35,850 nucleotides of DNA. It comes from a virus. Position numbers and translations under genes: made by a program. This document shows, in pieces, positions 1 through 7,237 of the stretch. The notes under the pieces are model-generated. The model was not told the DNA's origin. It did not search any database and saw only the letters and a program-made list of their open reading frames with translations. The stretch lies in IMG/VR virus record IMGVR_UViG_3300048823_000040, positions 1-35,850 of that record, one strand, 5' to 3'. The stretch's first letter is position 1, and every line of letters begins with the position of its first letter.

Positions 1-385
1 CCGGCCTTGTCTGTGGCCGTTGGCGACGGCTTCTCGGGTCTAGCCCAGGATCGACCGATCTCGCCAGTTCTTTGAATAGTGCCGCGACCCGTTGTCGCAT
101 GTACGGGTCGTGAGCCCTCTCAGACGGAAACTTCCACCAACGATCGCTCGTTTCGCGCGTCAAATCGAAGTCCTCGGGCCATTGCTTCGGGACTATGGCG
201 ACGCCGTGAACGCGCATGAACCGCGTCGGGATTCCGTGATCCTCAAAATAGATCATCCATGCGTGCCACTCCGCCGGCGTCGAGGCGCCGCCATCCTTCG
301 GCCCCTCGTTGCGAATCACGAAGCCCTGGCCGCCCTGCGCCCGGATCGAGGAACTAGCGATCGCAGTCCAATTCTCGCGGCTCAC
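1..385 (-). CDS. hypothetical phage protein, partial (3' end outside window)
   Basis: An open leftward frame starts at a GTG (383-385), one base after the TAG stop of the replication gene, and stays open for 128 codons to the left edge. The visible part is rich in Trp and Arg and includes TPAEWHAWMIYFEDHGIPTR followed by a segment ending QWPEDFD. I do not recognise a named domain, though proteins of this look sit next to replication genes in alphaproteobacterial phages. The tight junction suggests it is the last or next gene of the leftward replication operon. The start is uncertain because the ribosome binding site is weak. Confidence 0.6.
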   Translation of the reverse strand, partial: MSRENWTAIASSSIRAQGGQGFVIRNEGPKDGGASTPAEWHAWMIYFEDHGIPTRFMRVHGVAIVPKQWPEDFDLTRETSDRWWKFPSERAHDPYMRQRVAALFKELARSVDPGLDPRSRRQRPQTRP

Positions 386-386
386 G

Positions 387-1253
387 CTACCGGGCGATAT
401 GGGGAGCGCGGAATTGGTCGACGAAGGACTTCGCTTTTTCTCGGTTTTCATAGTTTCCATCCATTATTTTTTGCCGATTGGCGGCCTTGCAAACCCAGTC
501 GAACGAAGCCCTAAACCCATTCACTTCGCCCAGCAAATACGGCCCCGCTCGTATTTTGGCGAAGAAGGCTTGTGGTTCAGAGTCGTGGTCGCGGAGCCAT
601 TTCAGCGTCGCTAGCGCCTGACGCTCCCGCGTGCTGCCGGGATCGATCGAATCAATCTCTGGCAAGCGGTGGTCGGCCGCGATGTCATTCCACGCCTCGC
701 CGAAGGATTTCAGTTCAATGCGCCTCGCGTCTGCCTTGGCTTTCGCCCTGTCAATTTTCTCGGCGGGAAACAGGTCGGCGCCTTCCGCCGACGGGTCCGA
801 ACGAAGTGAGGACCTATCTTCTATGATATCTGGTTCTAGTTCTAGTTCTGTATCTGGTGTGTCAGCGTGACGTGACGACACCGTCACATCGTGGTCACTG
901 TTATGACCGTTATCCGTTTTCTTTCGGTCACGGTAACGCTTTTGACGTTCGGCAGAGGTGTCGGATTGAAACTGACGGTCCCCCCAATGCACCACAGTCC
1001 CCTCGTGAATGCGACCCAGATCCTCCAGAGCATCAACAATACCCCCAACGTCGCCTTCATCCGCTCTAAGAAAGTAGCTGGCCTCCCCCACATCAAAGTC
1101 GTATTTTCCATTGTCGTTTATCTCCGCGGCGCTCTCTAGGATTGCGCCCCATATCCAAATTACGCGCTCGATTGTTTGCTTTGACCGAATGGCAACGCGG
1201 ACGAGTTTTTCGTCGCGCGAAAGACCCGCGTAATGGCGAAACCAACGGCTCAT
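387..1253 (-). CDS. phage replication initiation protein (winged-helix N-terminus, helicase-loader-like)
   Basis: The 288-residue protein begins with a compact helical domain (residues 1-105, SRWFRHYAGLSRDEKL at its start) of the kind found at the N-terminus of phage replication initiators. A charged linker with RQKRYRDRKK follows, then an acidic low-complexity stretch. The C-terminal segment (about 185-275) has the pattern W-x-x-IAADHRLPEI ... ALATLKWL ... FRASFDWVCKAANRQKIMDGNY. This is typical of the C-terminal part of phage replisome organisers that recruit the host helicase. The ATG at 1253 overlaps the upstream stop as ATGA; a GTG at 1262 is possible. Function is inferred from pattern and context with DnaA-like and RusA genes. 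Confidence 0.75.
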   Translation of the reverse strand: MSRWFRHYAGLSRDEKLVRVAIRSKQTIERVIWIWGAILESAAEINDNGKYDFDVGEASYFLRADEGDVGGIVDALEDLGRIHEGTVVHWGDRQFQSDTSAERQKRYRDRKKTDNGHNSDHDVTVSSRHADTPDTELELEPDIIEDRSSLRSDPSAEGADLFPAEKIDRAKAKADARRIELKSFGEAWNDIAADHRLPEIDSIDPGSTRERQALATLKWLRDHDSEPQAFFAKIRAGPYLLGEVNGFRASFDWVCKAANRQKIMDGNYENREKAKSFVDQFRAPHIAR

Positions 1254-1735
1254 TGCTGCCACTCGTCAGGATGCCTTGCACCCTTTTCTAAATTGCAGGG
1301 CGCACAAGAAATAACGAGATTATCGACCGTATGTTCGCCCCCTCGTGACCACGGGAAAACATGGTCAAAATGGAATGGGCCGTCGCTATTTCCGCAATAC
1401 ACACATACTTCGCCATCCCGTTCCAAAACGGCCGATTTCACCGCTTCGGGAATAGCTGGTCGCGATCTTGATTCATAAGCCCCCAAGGCGCGTCTCGCCG
1501 GGATTTCTCCCCAGCGATCTTCATAAAACATTGACAAAATAATTTTGGAAACCGACGACCATTGTCGCCAAGAAAGCTTGGCAATACGAGCCATGTGGCG
1601 TTCGTCATCTGGCAAACGCCCGTCGCGCCAATACGCGACTAACAACGCAAAATAGGCCCCCACCTCGAGTGCAGACATGCCCAAAGTATCGGCTAAAAAA
1701 TAGGATGGATAAATCCGCATCTGATGGTCGTTCAT
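1250..1735 (-). CDS. DUF1376 (YdaU) domain fused to an HNH nuclease
   Basis: Residues 6-75 match DUF1376/YdaU: MRIYPSYFLADTLGMSALEV, then GAYFALLVAYWRDGRLPDDE and a Trp-rich end. This domain is usually the N-terminal part of phage replication proteins. Residues 90-161 are instead a full HNH nuclease: VLERDGEVCVYCG, FDHVFPWSRGGEHTVDNLV and CAPCNLEKG. Both zinc CxxC pairs, the catalytic His of FDH and the Asn of the HNH fold are present. I chose the ATG at 1735 because the frame upstream to 1870 has only a TTG and non-domain sequence. Neither start has a strong ribosome binding site. It overlaps the next gene by ATGA. The fusion may be a self-targeting replication-locus nuclease or the result of a homing HNH captured by a replication gene. 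Confidence 0.8.
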   Translation of the reverse strand: MNDHQMRIYPSYFLADTLGMSALEVGAYFALLVAYWRDGRLPDDERHMARIAKLSWRQWSSVSKIILSMFYEDRWGEIPARRALGAYESRSRPAIPEAVKSAVLERDGEVCVYCGNSDGPFHFDHVFPWSRGGEHTVDNLVISCAPCNLEKGARHPDEWQQ

Positions 1736-1953
1736 GCGGATACGGCCGTCTTGCCCGCGACAATAGATTGTGCTAAATGAGATACTTCCATTGGGCGCTG
1801 CAATCGCTCTTGGATACGGCCGGGTCGAAGGCGTGCAACCGCCTCCCCGGCCAAACTTTTGCCAACTCAAAGACGCTACGCCTGCTTCGCGCGACCGTCA
1901 ACCGCTACAGTTAGCTGTTAGTCGGCAGTAATAGGCTAGCGATAGGGACTTCC
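1736..1953 (-). promoter_or_regulatory. 218-base gap with a possible leftward promoter
   Basis: No convincing gene is present. On the minus strand there is TTGACG (1896-1901), a 17-base spacer, then TAGCGT (1873-1878), a fair sigma70-type match. Transcription from it would leave a leader of about 130 bases before the DUF1376-HNH gene. A short palindrome, ACAG-TTAG-CTGT, lies at 1907-1918 just upstream of the -35 box and could be a binding site. The promoter is a prediction only. Confidence 0.35.
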
Positions 1954-2601
1954 TCAATCTCGCGCTTTAGCGCGCGCTATGCGGGCCACATGAGCCGCGC
2001 AACCGTGACGAATCGTCGTGTGGTCCTCTCTGTTCATGACCTTGGCGACGTCCACAAAACTCAATAGAAGCTCGCGCCGGATACGGTACATCGCCTCTTG
2101 ACGGGCCACCGAGGTTTCATTCGCGCGCGAGTCCGACAGCAAATCAGCGAATGTGAGACCAAAAGCTGAGGCCGTCTCGCGCACGATATCACGCGCCTGC
2201 GAACGAACACTGGCGCGGTAGGCATGGCTGCGATAGCGAGGTGGATCGATTGGCGCCCGTTCTCGGCTTGGAGCCGCAGCGATGATTCGGGCCAGAACGT
2301 CATTGCGATAATTCCTGAGTGTTTTTCCATTGCGGCGACCGCCTGAGGGCTTCCCCCATGCTGGAATCCGCGCAGTATCGGATAAAATCCTGCTCGGACC
2401 GTCGCTTTCCACTGTAGGCGCGACGACTGGCCTGGTGTGGGTTGCAATCAGCTTCGGAACCGCCTCTAGCCTTGCCCGCGCGGCTCGCCAGATAGCATCT
2501 TGGCGTCTGGCCTCAGGACATGGGTTGCGAGCGGGAAACGCGCCAGCGAGGCAAATAGGGGCCATCGATGGGATGAACTCGTCAACTCTAACTTCACGCA
2601 C
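1954..2601 (-). CDS. DnaA domain IV-like DNA-binding protein (no ATPase domain)
   Basis: The last ~85 residues resemble the DnaA C-terminal double-strand DNA-binding domain. They contain FGLTFADLLSDSR, then ARQEAMYRIRRELLLSFVDVA and the signature REDHTTIRHGC (DnaA consensus is GxRDHTTVLHA). The AAA+ ATPase of real DnaA (about 450 residues) is absent; the N-terminal ~125 residues are Arg/Pro-rich and unrecognised. The GTG start at 2601 is supported by GGAGGGC eight or nine bases upstream and overlaps the RusA stop by eight bases. It probably recognises DnaA-box-like sites at the phage origin or competes with host DnaA. That role is inferred. Confidence 0.8.
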   Translation of the reverse strand: MREVRVDEFIPSMAPICLAGAFPARNPCPEARRQDAIWRAARARLEAVPKLIATHTRPVVAPTVESDGPSRILSDTARIPAWGKPSGGRRNGKTLRNYRNDVLARIIAAAPSRERAPIDPPRYRSHAYRASVRSQARDIVRETASAFGLTFADLLSDSRANETSVARQEAMYRIRRELLLSFVDVAKVMNREDHTTIRHGCAAHVARIARAKARD

Positions 2602-3001
2602 CTTCTACGCCCTCCAACGATTCTACCACAACGCGCACAAACGCGACAGGACCGTAAATCTTGACGACGTTTAGATGCGCAACCTGGGCGTCGTCTACGT
2701 AAACAATTGAATTAATTGCATCTTCCAGGATTTTGGTGATGTTCGAACAGTCGGGCTTGCTCGCCTTCCAATAGGCGGCGGCCTTGCGCTTTTTCGACCA
2801 CGACTCGGGAATGAGGTAGACGGCGCGCACGTCCATCGAGACGGGTCCGGCGAGCGGGGGGGCGCCGCGCATGGCCGCGGCCGCAATCGTCTTGACTGCG
2901 CCCATGAAGTCGGACTGGCGCTTGGGTGTAAAATGCCTTTTGCCTTGCGCGCCAGCACGCGCCCACGGCACCGATTCGCCCGGAATGACGAACTGAACCA
3001 T
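2594..3001 (-). CDS. rusA: RusA-family Holliday junction resolvase
   Basis: The 135-residue protein starts MVQFVIPGESVPWARAG and carries the RusA signature KPDCSNITKILEDAINSI followed by VYVDDAQV. RusA dimers resolve Holliday junctions during phage replication and recombination. The first catalytic Asp (KPD) and the later Asp of the DD pair are present. The second Asp of the usual DxD motif is Ser here (PD-C-S), a variation worth testing. The ATG at 3001 was chosen over a longer frame because it lies just after the upstream stop (3009) and the extra N-terminus does not match the family. It overlaps the DnaA-like gene downstream. Confidence 0.85.
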   Translation of the reverse strand: MVQFVIPGESVPWARAGAQGKRHFTPKRQSDFMGAVKTIAAAAMRGAPPLAGPVSMDVRAVYLIPESWSKKRKAAAYWKASKPDCSNITKILEDAINSIVYVDDAQVAHLNVVKIYGPVAFVRVVVESLEGVEGA

Positions 3002-3008
3002 CACGCAG

Positions 3009-3383
3009 TCACGGCTTGGAATGTTTGTGGCATGTCCGGCGATAGCCGTCGCCGGAAGGCCACCCGCTCGACGCTTCCTCGCGGCATCCTGGCTCATCGC
3101 ACATATTGATGAGACACTGGACTTCTTTGCAACGAGGGCAACCTACTATTTCCGCGGTGGTGTCAAATGGATTAGGGGCGCGCAAGAGATCTACATCTCG
3201 GCCTCGCCAGTCGCATTCACCACATTTCCAATGATACGATGTCCTCGTGATCGTTCGATCGCCGGGTATATCCCCCGGCGCCTGAAATTGGGGATGAGAC
3301 TCCCCTCTAGCCTTGCGGGGTTGTCCAGCGTCCGCTCGCCGCTTGCGCGGAACGCGATCTTTTGACCCAAGTGTTCGGCTCAT
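3009..3383 (-). CDS. zinc-ribbon hypothetical protein
   Basis: A 124-residue basic protein with three cysteine pairs: CGEC (about 54-57), CPRC (about 82-85) and CDEPGC (about 95-100), plus a C-terminal His/Cys. This suggests one or two structural zinc sites. The N-terminus is strongly basic (KDRVPRKRRAD), so nucleic-acid binding is plausible. It starts directly after the TAA of the HTH gene (TAAATG) and sits in the control/replication operon. No specific family is recognised. Confidence 0.65.
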   Translation of the reverse strand: MSRTLGSKDRVPRKRRADAGQPRKARGESHPQFQAPGDIPGDRTITRTSYHWKCGECDWRGRDVDLLRAPNPFDTTAEIVGCPRCKEVQCLINMCDEPGCREEASSGWPSGDGYRRTCHKHSKP

Positions 3384-3587
3384 TTAGCCCCACAAATCAG
3401 GGCGCAACTCGCGCCTATTGACCACACCTTTTGTCGCCGTCTCTAGGCGTATCGCCAATTCGGGGGACGGTATCCACTTGCCATTCTCGATGCGTGAAAT
3501 GGTTGCTGCCGCGGAACCGACTTCCGCCGCCAAATCAGCTAGCGTCTTGTCGTGGGCTGCTCGATAGGTTTTAAGCGGGTGGGCCAT
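3384..3587 (-). CDS. Cro/CI-type HTH transcriptional regulator
   Basis: A 67-residue single-domain helix-turn-helix protein: KTLADLAAEVGSAAATISRI then ENGKWIPSPELAIRLE, the classic HTH_3/XRE pattern with IENGK after the recognition helix. Its size fits a Cro-like or small YdaS-like repressor with no oligomerisation domain. It is the first gene of the leftward operon and faces the rightward early operon across 151 bases, the usual position for a phage switch regulator. There is no ribosome binding site: the predicted -10 box ends seven bases before the ATG, so the mRNA is probably leaderless. Confidence 0.85.
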   Translation of the reverse strand: MAHPLKTYRAAHDKTLADLAAEVGSAAATISRIENGKWIPSPELAIRLETATKGVVNRRELRPDLWG

Positions 3588-3738
3588 GTTGACAACCTAA
3601 AGGCCGTTTCCCGTCCTGTCAATATTTTTCTTCGGCCGCGCAAGATTGTTGTTGACGCGAACATCCATCGGCGTATTCTATCCCTCGGTAGCCAATCCTA
3701 ACTGCGCGCCTCGGCCAGCCAGGGGCAGGAACAACGCG
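3588..3738. promoter_or_regulatory. divergent early promoter/operator region
   Basis: Leftward promoter on the minus strand: TTGACA (3617-3622), 17-base spacer, TAGGTT (3594-3599), with the start expected at about the A of the ATG at 3587. Rightward promoter: TTGACG (3652-3657), 16-base spacer, TATTCT (3674-3679), leaving a leader of about 55 bases before the DUF7666 gene. A palindrome GTTG-A-CAAC (3588-3596) overlaps the leftward -10 and start. The same half-site GTTGAC recurs at 3651-3656 over the rightward -35. These are good candidate operators for the adjacent HTH protein, so one protein could control both directions. Confidence 0.7.
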
Positions 3739-4761
3739 ATGGTCAACCACCCGAAGTGCAAGAAGAAAGTCGTCGAAACAGCAACCGAGGCCGCGCCAGC
3801 CGCGCCCGCGCTCCCCGTCATCACGTCGATCAAGGGCTTCGGCTCGGACCTGTCCTGCCGCGGCTTCAAATTTGAGTTTGGCAAGACATATGAGGTCCCC
3901 GGCAAGATCACGGCCTGCTCGAACGGATTTCACGCCTATCCGACCGACGAGCATCCGCTGTCCGTGTTCGAGTTCTATCCGCCGGCCGGCAATCGTTTTG
4001 CCGAAGTAACACAATCTGGCGCGACCGATCGCGAAGGAATAAAACTCGCCAGCGCTTCGATCACGATCGGCGTTGAACTGTCCATCGGCGACCTCGTGGC
4101 GCGGGCGGTCAAGTGGGTTTTCGATCGCGCGAACTGGAAAGACGGGCCGGTCGCGACGGGAACCAATGAAGGCGTGACGGCGAGCGGCAACAGCGGCGCG
4201 GCCACGGCGAGCGGCGACAGAGGCGCGGCCACGGCGAGCGGCGACAGCGGCGCGGCCACGGCGAGCGGCGACAGCGGCGCGGCCACGGCGAGCGGCGACA
4301 GAGGCGCGGCCACGGCGAGCGGCTACAGCGGCGCGGCCACGGCGAGCGGCTACAGAGGCGCGGCCACGGCGAGCGGCGACAGAGGCGCGGCCACGGCGAG
4401 CGGCGACAGCGGCGCGGCCACGGCGAGCGGCTACAGCGGCGCGGCCATGGCGAGCGGCGACAGAGGCGCGGCCACGGCGAGCGGCTTCAGCGGCGCGGCA
4501 ATGGCGAGCGGCAACAGCGGCGCGGCCACGGCGAGCGGCGACAGCGGCGCGGCCACGGCGAGCGGCGACAGAGGCGCGGCCACGGCGACAGGTTACGCCG
4601 GTCGCGTCAAGGGCGCCAAAGGCTGTGCTCTGTTCGCGGTCGAGCGCGACGAGAAATGGAACATCGTCAGCGTTGCCTGCGGCATCGTTGGGCGCGATGG
4701 GATCAAGTCAGACACTTGGTACAGCGCCAAGGACGAAAAACTTGTTGAGGTAACACCATGA
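3739..4761 (+). CDS. DUF7666 protein with long nonapeptide repeat array
   Basis: The 340-residue protein has a DUF7666 core (about 25-140). Its landmarks are [51 protein letters not shown] and a helical segment ending [11 protein letters not shown]. Residues 147-281 are 15 copies of a nine-residue unit, TASG(D/Y/N/F)(S/R)GAA. A capped end ([33 protein letters not shown]) follows. The regular small-residue periodicity suggests a narrow beta-solenoid. Start at 3739 follows GGGGCAGGA; a longer frame from 3646 would overlap the promoter. It is the first gene of the rightward operon and overlaps the ERF gene by ATGA. The function of the family is unknown to me. Confidence 0.85.
   Translation: MVNHPKCKKKVVETATEAAPAAPALPVITSIKGFGSDLSCRGFKFEFGKTYEVPGKITACSNGFHAYPTDEHPLSVFEFYPPAGNRFAEVTQSGATDREGIKLASASITIGVELSIGDLVARAVKWVFDRANWKDGPVATGTNEGVTASGNSGAATASGDRGAATASGDSGAATASGDSGAATASGDRGAATASGYSGAATASGYRGAATASGDRGAATASGDSGAATASGYSGAAMASGDRGAATASGFSGAAMASGNSGAATASGDSGAATASGDRGAATATGYAGRVKGAKGCALFAVERDEKWNIVSVACGIVGRDGIKSDTWYSAKDEKLVEVTP
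4177..4602 (+). repeat. 27-bp coding minisatellite (15 full units plus one degenerate)
   Basis: Fifteen tandem 27-base units run from 4177 to 4581, with a degenerate sixteenth ending near 4602. Almost all variation falls in the aromatic/acidic codon (GAC, TAC, AAC or TTC), the next codon (AGC or AGA) and one ACG/ATG change at the start of two units. The rest is nearly invariant even at synonymous positions. This points to recent expansion or gene conversion rather than slow divergence. It is coding and has no spacers. Confidence 0.95.
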
Positions 4762-5570
4762 ACGCCGAAACAGACGGAAAAATTGCAGAAGTTTTGCCGG
4801 CAGTCCGATTGCCGGGCGCCGAAGGGCCAAGCTCCCCTATTTCCGAGAGCCGGGCCGTGCTGGCGACGATCGAACGTCTTGCGCTGGACCCGACCGTCAG
4901 CGTTGAGAAGATGGATCATATCCTGCAAATGCAGGAACGGATTCTTGACCGCCGCGCGCGCATGGCGTTCGCCGAGGCCATCGCCGACGCCAAGGCCGAA
5001 ATGCCGGCAATTCTCAAGAACAAGCACGTCGGCTTCGAATCGAAGAAGGAAGGCGCGGCCAAGACGGATTATTGGCACGAGGACTTCGCCGAGATCGCCA
5101 AGACGATCGATCCGATCCTCGGGAAGTTCGGCCTTTCCTACCGCTTCCGAACAGTCGGAAAGCCCGGCGAGCCGGTGACGGTGACTTGCATCGTCGCACA
5201 TCGCGAAGGGCATCAGGAGGAAACAACCCTGACGGCACCGCATGACGCCAGCGGCAACAAGAACCCGCTGCAAGCCATTGGCAGTTCCGTCACCTATTTG
5301 CAGCGCTACACGCTCAAGGCGGCGCTGGGACTTGCGGCCAGCCGTGACGACGACGCGCAGTCGATCAGCAACGCGATGGACATGGCGAGCCCCGAACAGA
5401 TCGATGCGCTGAAAGCGATTGCGGCCAAAGCGGAGCGCGAGCTTTCCGCCGTTCTCGAATGGGCGAAGGTCGACGACATCGCCAAACTGACCGCGGCCAA
5501 ATGCGACGAGGCGATTGCGCAGCTCACGCGGCGGGCGGAGCGGATTGCGAAGGGGGCGAAAAATGGCTGA
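4758..5570 (+). CDS. erf: ERF-family single-strand annealing protein
   Basis: A 270-residue protein with an N-terminal helical lead ([20 protein letters not shown]), then the ERF core: [46 protein letters not shown], and the hallmark [20 protein letters not shown] ending in SRDDDAQ. ERF proteins anneal complementary single strands in phage recombination and genome circularisation. The C-terminal 70 residues are a separate helical tail. It overlaps both neighbours. A YqaJ exonuclease four genes downstream completes a two-component recombination system like lambda Red. Confidence 0.93.
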   Translation: MNAETDGKIAEVLPAVRLPGAEGPSSPISESRAVLATIERLALDPTVSVEKMDHILQMQERILDRRARMAFAEAIADAKAEMPAILKNKHVGFESKKEGAAKTDYWHEDFAEIAKTIDPILGKFGLSYRFRTVGKPGEPVTVTCIVAHREGHQEETTLTAPHDASGNKNPLQAIGSSVTYLQRYTLKAALGLAASRDDDAQSISNAMDMASPEQIDALKAIAAKAERELSAVLEWAKVDDIAKLTAAKCDEAIAQLTRRAERIAKGAKNG

Positions 5571-5859
5571 CCATACGCCGACGCCGTGGCTCGCTGCCAT
5601 TGAAGACCTTTCCCAAGGGACGGTTAAGGCAGCCATTGACGGCCACATGATCCACATCGCCACAATTTCCGGATCAATGACCAATCCTGAGATTGCGGCC
5701 GACGCGGCCTTCATTGTCAAGGCGGTCAACGCGCATGACGATTTGGTCATCGCTCTGACTGAAATTTCATGCACCTTTGATGGGTCGTGGCGCGTTGGGT
5801 CTCTCGAAAGGTCAGTGGGCGACAAAGCTCGCGCCGCGCTTTCTAAAATCGGAGACTAA
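5563..5859 (+). CDS. small phage protein of unknown function
   Basis: 98 residues starting [19 protein letters not shown]. The pattern TPTPW near the start and the segment ANAAFIVKAVNAHDD-like (here DAAFIVKAVNAHDDLVIAL) is widespread in phage early regions, but no function is known to me. Start at 5563 is backed by AAGGGGGCG upstream and overlaps the ERF stop. It ends just before the coiled-coil gene. Being between ERF and the exonuclease suggests co-expression with recombination genes, not necessarily a direct role. Confidence 0.75.
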   Translation: MADHTPTPWLAAIEDLSQGTVKAAIDGHMIHIATISGSMTNPEIAADAAFIVKAVNAHDDLVIALTEISCTFDGSWRVGSLERSVGDKARAALSKIGD

Positions 5860-5861
5860 CA

Positions 5862-6956
5862 ATGGCTGAGACTGAAAACGGGCTGGTCACCATCCCGGCC
5901 GATCTTCTGGACGGGGCGCCGGGCGCGCTGGCAGTCTATTCGGCCCCCTTGGAGCGATTCGAGGAAGGCCCGCTTGGCGTCTTGGTCGCCGCGCTGGCGA
6001 AGCGGGCCGACGCCTTCCGAAAGACGGCGACGATCGAGACGCGCAGCGGGCGGGACGAGATCGCCAGCTTCGCCTACAAGCTGGCGAGGGCTAAAGGGAC
6101 GCTCGAGGCCGCTGGCAAGAGTGTGGCGGACAAAATCAAGGAACTGCCGAAGAAGGTCGACGCAAATCGCAAGCAGGTGCGCGAAGCGATCGAAGGGCTG
6201 CAATTCGAAGTTCGGCGTCCACTTGTCCAATGGGAAGACGCGGAGAAAGCCCGGACCGAAAAGCATCTCGCCGCGATCGAGCGCCTGCGCGCGATCGGCG
6301 TCGGCGAATTCCCCCTCTCGACGACCTCGGCCGAGATCCAATCGATCCTGACCGCCGTCCAAGAAATGACAATCGACGCCGAAACATGCGAGGAATTCGA
6401 GGTCGACTATCGCATGGAGCGCGAGCAAGCCTGTGCGCGGCTCGCCAGCGCGCTTCTCGGACGCCGTCGGTACGAGCAAGATCAGGCGGAGCTTGCCCGC
6501 CTACGGGCCGCCGCTGAGGCTCAGGAAGCCGCAGAACGCGAACGGCAGGTCGAAGCGACGCGGAAGGAGCGCGAGCGCCAAGCGGAGATCGACCGCGAGC
6601 GCGAGGCAAGGGAAACGGCGGAGCGCCAGGCTCGCGAGGCCGAGGCTGCACGGCTGCGCGCCGAGAATGACGCTCGGCTGGCCGCAGAGCGCGCCGCCCG
6701 CGAGGCCGCAGAGCGCGAGGCCGCCGAACTGCGGCGCCAGGACGCCCTGCGCGCCGCCGAGACCGCCGAAGCCGAAAAGCGCGAGCGCAGCATCAAGCAC
6801 CGCGCCGCAATTCATCGTGAGGCCGCAGATGCGATCAACGTCGTACTGCGCGGCATGAGGCAAGCCGCGTCCTCGCTCGAACCGGACGAGGTTTCGGTCG
6901 CCATCGTCAAGGCAATCGCCAAGGGCGAGATCGCCCATGTAATCGTGGAATACTAG
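5862..6956 (+). CDS. long coiled-coil protein in recombination operon
   Basis: The 364-residue protein has a folded N-terminal half (1-205) with a helical region ending KELPKKVDANRKQVREAIEG. Residues 205-320 are an almost unbroken heptad-rich stretch of Glu, Arg and Ala (AAERERQVEATRKERERQAE and similar), a long charged coiled coil. A short C-terminal domain ends GEIAHVIVEY. It resembles phage proteins of DUF1351-like type that accompany annealing proteins and exonucleases, but I cannot assign it firmly. GGAGAC lies upstream of the ATG. It may scaffold or tether recombination partners; that is inference. Confidence 0.75.
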   Translation: MAETENGLVTIPADLLDGAPGALAVYSAPLERFEEGPLGVLVAALAKRADAFRKTATIETRSGRDEIASFAYKLARAKGTLEAAGKSVADKIKELPKKVDANRKQVREAIEGLQFEVRRPLVQWEDAEKARTEKHLAAIERLRAIGVGEFPLSTTSAEIQSILTAVQEMTIDAETCEEFEVDYRMEREQACARLASALLGRRRYEQDQAELARLRAAAEAQEAAERERQVEATRKERERQAEIDREREARETAERQAREAEAARLRAENDARLAAERAAREAAEREAAELRRQDALRAAETAEAEKRERSIKHRAAIHREAADAINVVLRGMRQAASSLEPDEVSVAIVKAIAKGEIAHVIVEY

Positions 6957-6965
6957 GAGGATAAA

Positions 6966-7223
6966 ATGAGCGCCGCAGAAATCTACGTCCACAGCGTCAC
7001 TCGCGTAGCCGCGAAGCGCGTTGAAAGCAACGGGTCAGTTTGGGTTGACTTGCGGATTTTTGGTCACAAAAATGATGAAATCGCCGTGACCCTCTTTCCC
7101 CGCGACGGGCCTGACCCGCGCTTTGCCGCGCTCGCTGAATTCATCGCGGCGACATGGCCGGAGGAAGTGAAGGCGGACGAACCCGCGCTGGCGGTCGACG
7201 AGACCGATCCAATTCCATTCTGA
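6966..7223 (+). CDS. small protein with SSB-like C-terminal tip
   Basis: 85 residues, with AGGAGG ideally placed upstream. The body contains beta-strand-like stretches (EIYVHSVTRVAAKRV, VWVDLRIFGHK, EIAVTLFPRDG) and one helix. The last nine residues are VDETDPIPF. Bacterial single-stranded DNA-binding proteins end in an acidic tail with DDDIPF, whose terminal Pro-Phe docks host repair and replication proteins. This tail keeps the acidic run, the IPF and the free C-terminal Phe. No OB-fold signature is obvious. It sits between the coiled-coil and exonuclease genes of the recombination module. Confidence 0.75.
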   Translation: MSAAEIYVHSVTRVAAKRVESNGSVWVDLRIFGHKNDEIAVTLFPRDGPDPRFAALAEFIAATWPEEVKADEPALAVDETDPIPF

Positions 7224-7237
7224 AAGGAGATATTCAA

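Noticed and set aside
4177-4602. CRISPR array
   Set aside because: The units are 27 bp, directly joined with no unique spacers, and coding in one frame of a known phage family.
4593-5825. 410-codon open frame on the minus strand
   Set aside because: It lies opposite the ERF gene, whose family signature is unmistakable; the composition is shadow-like.
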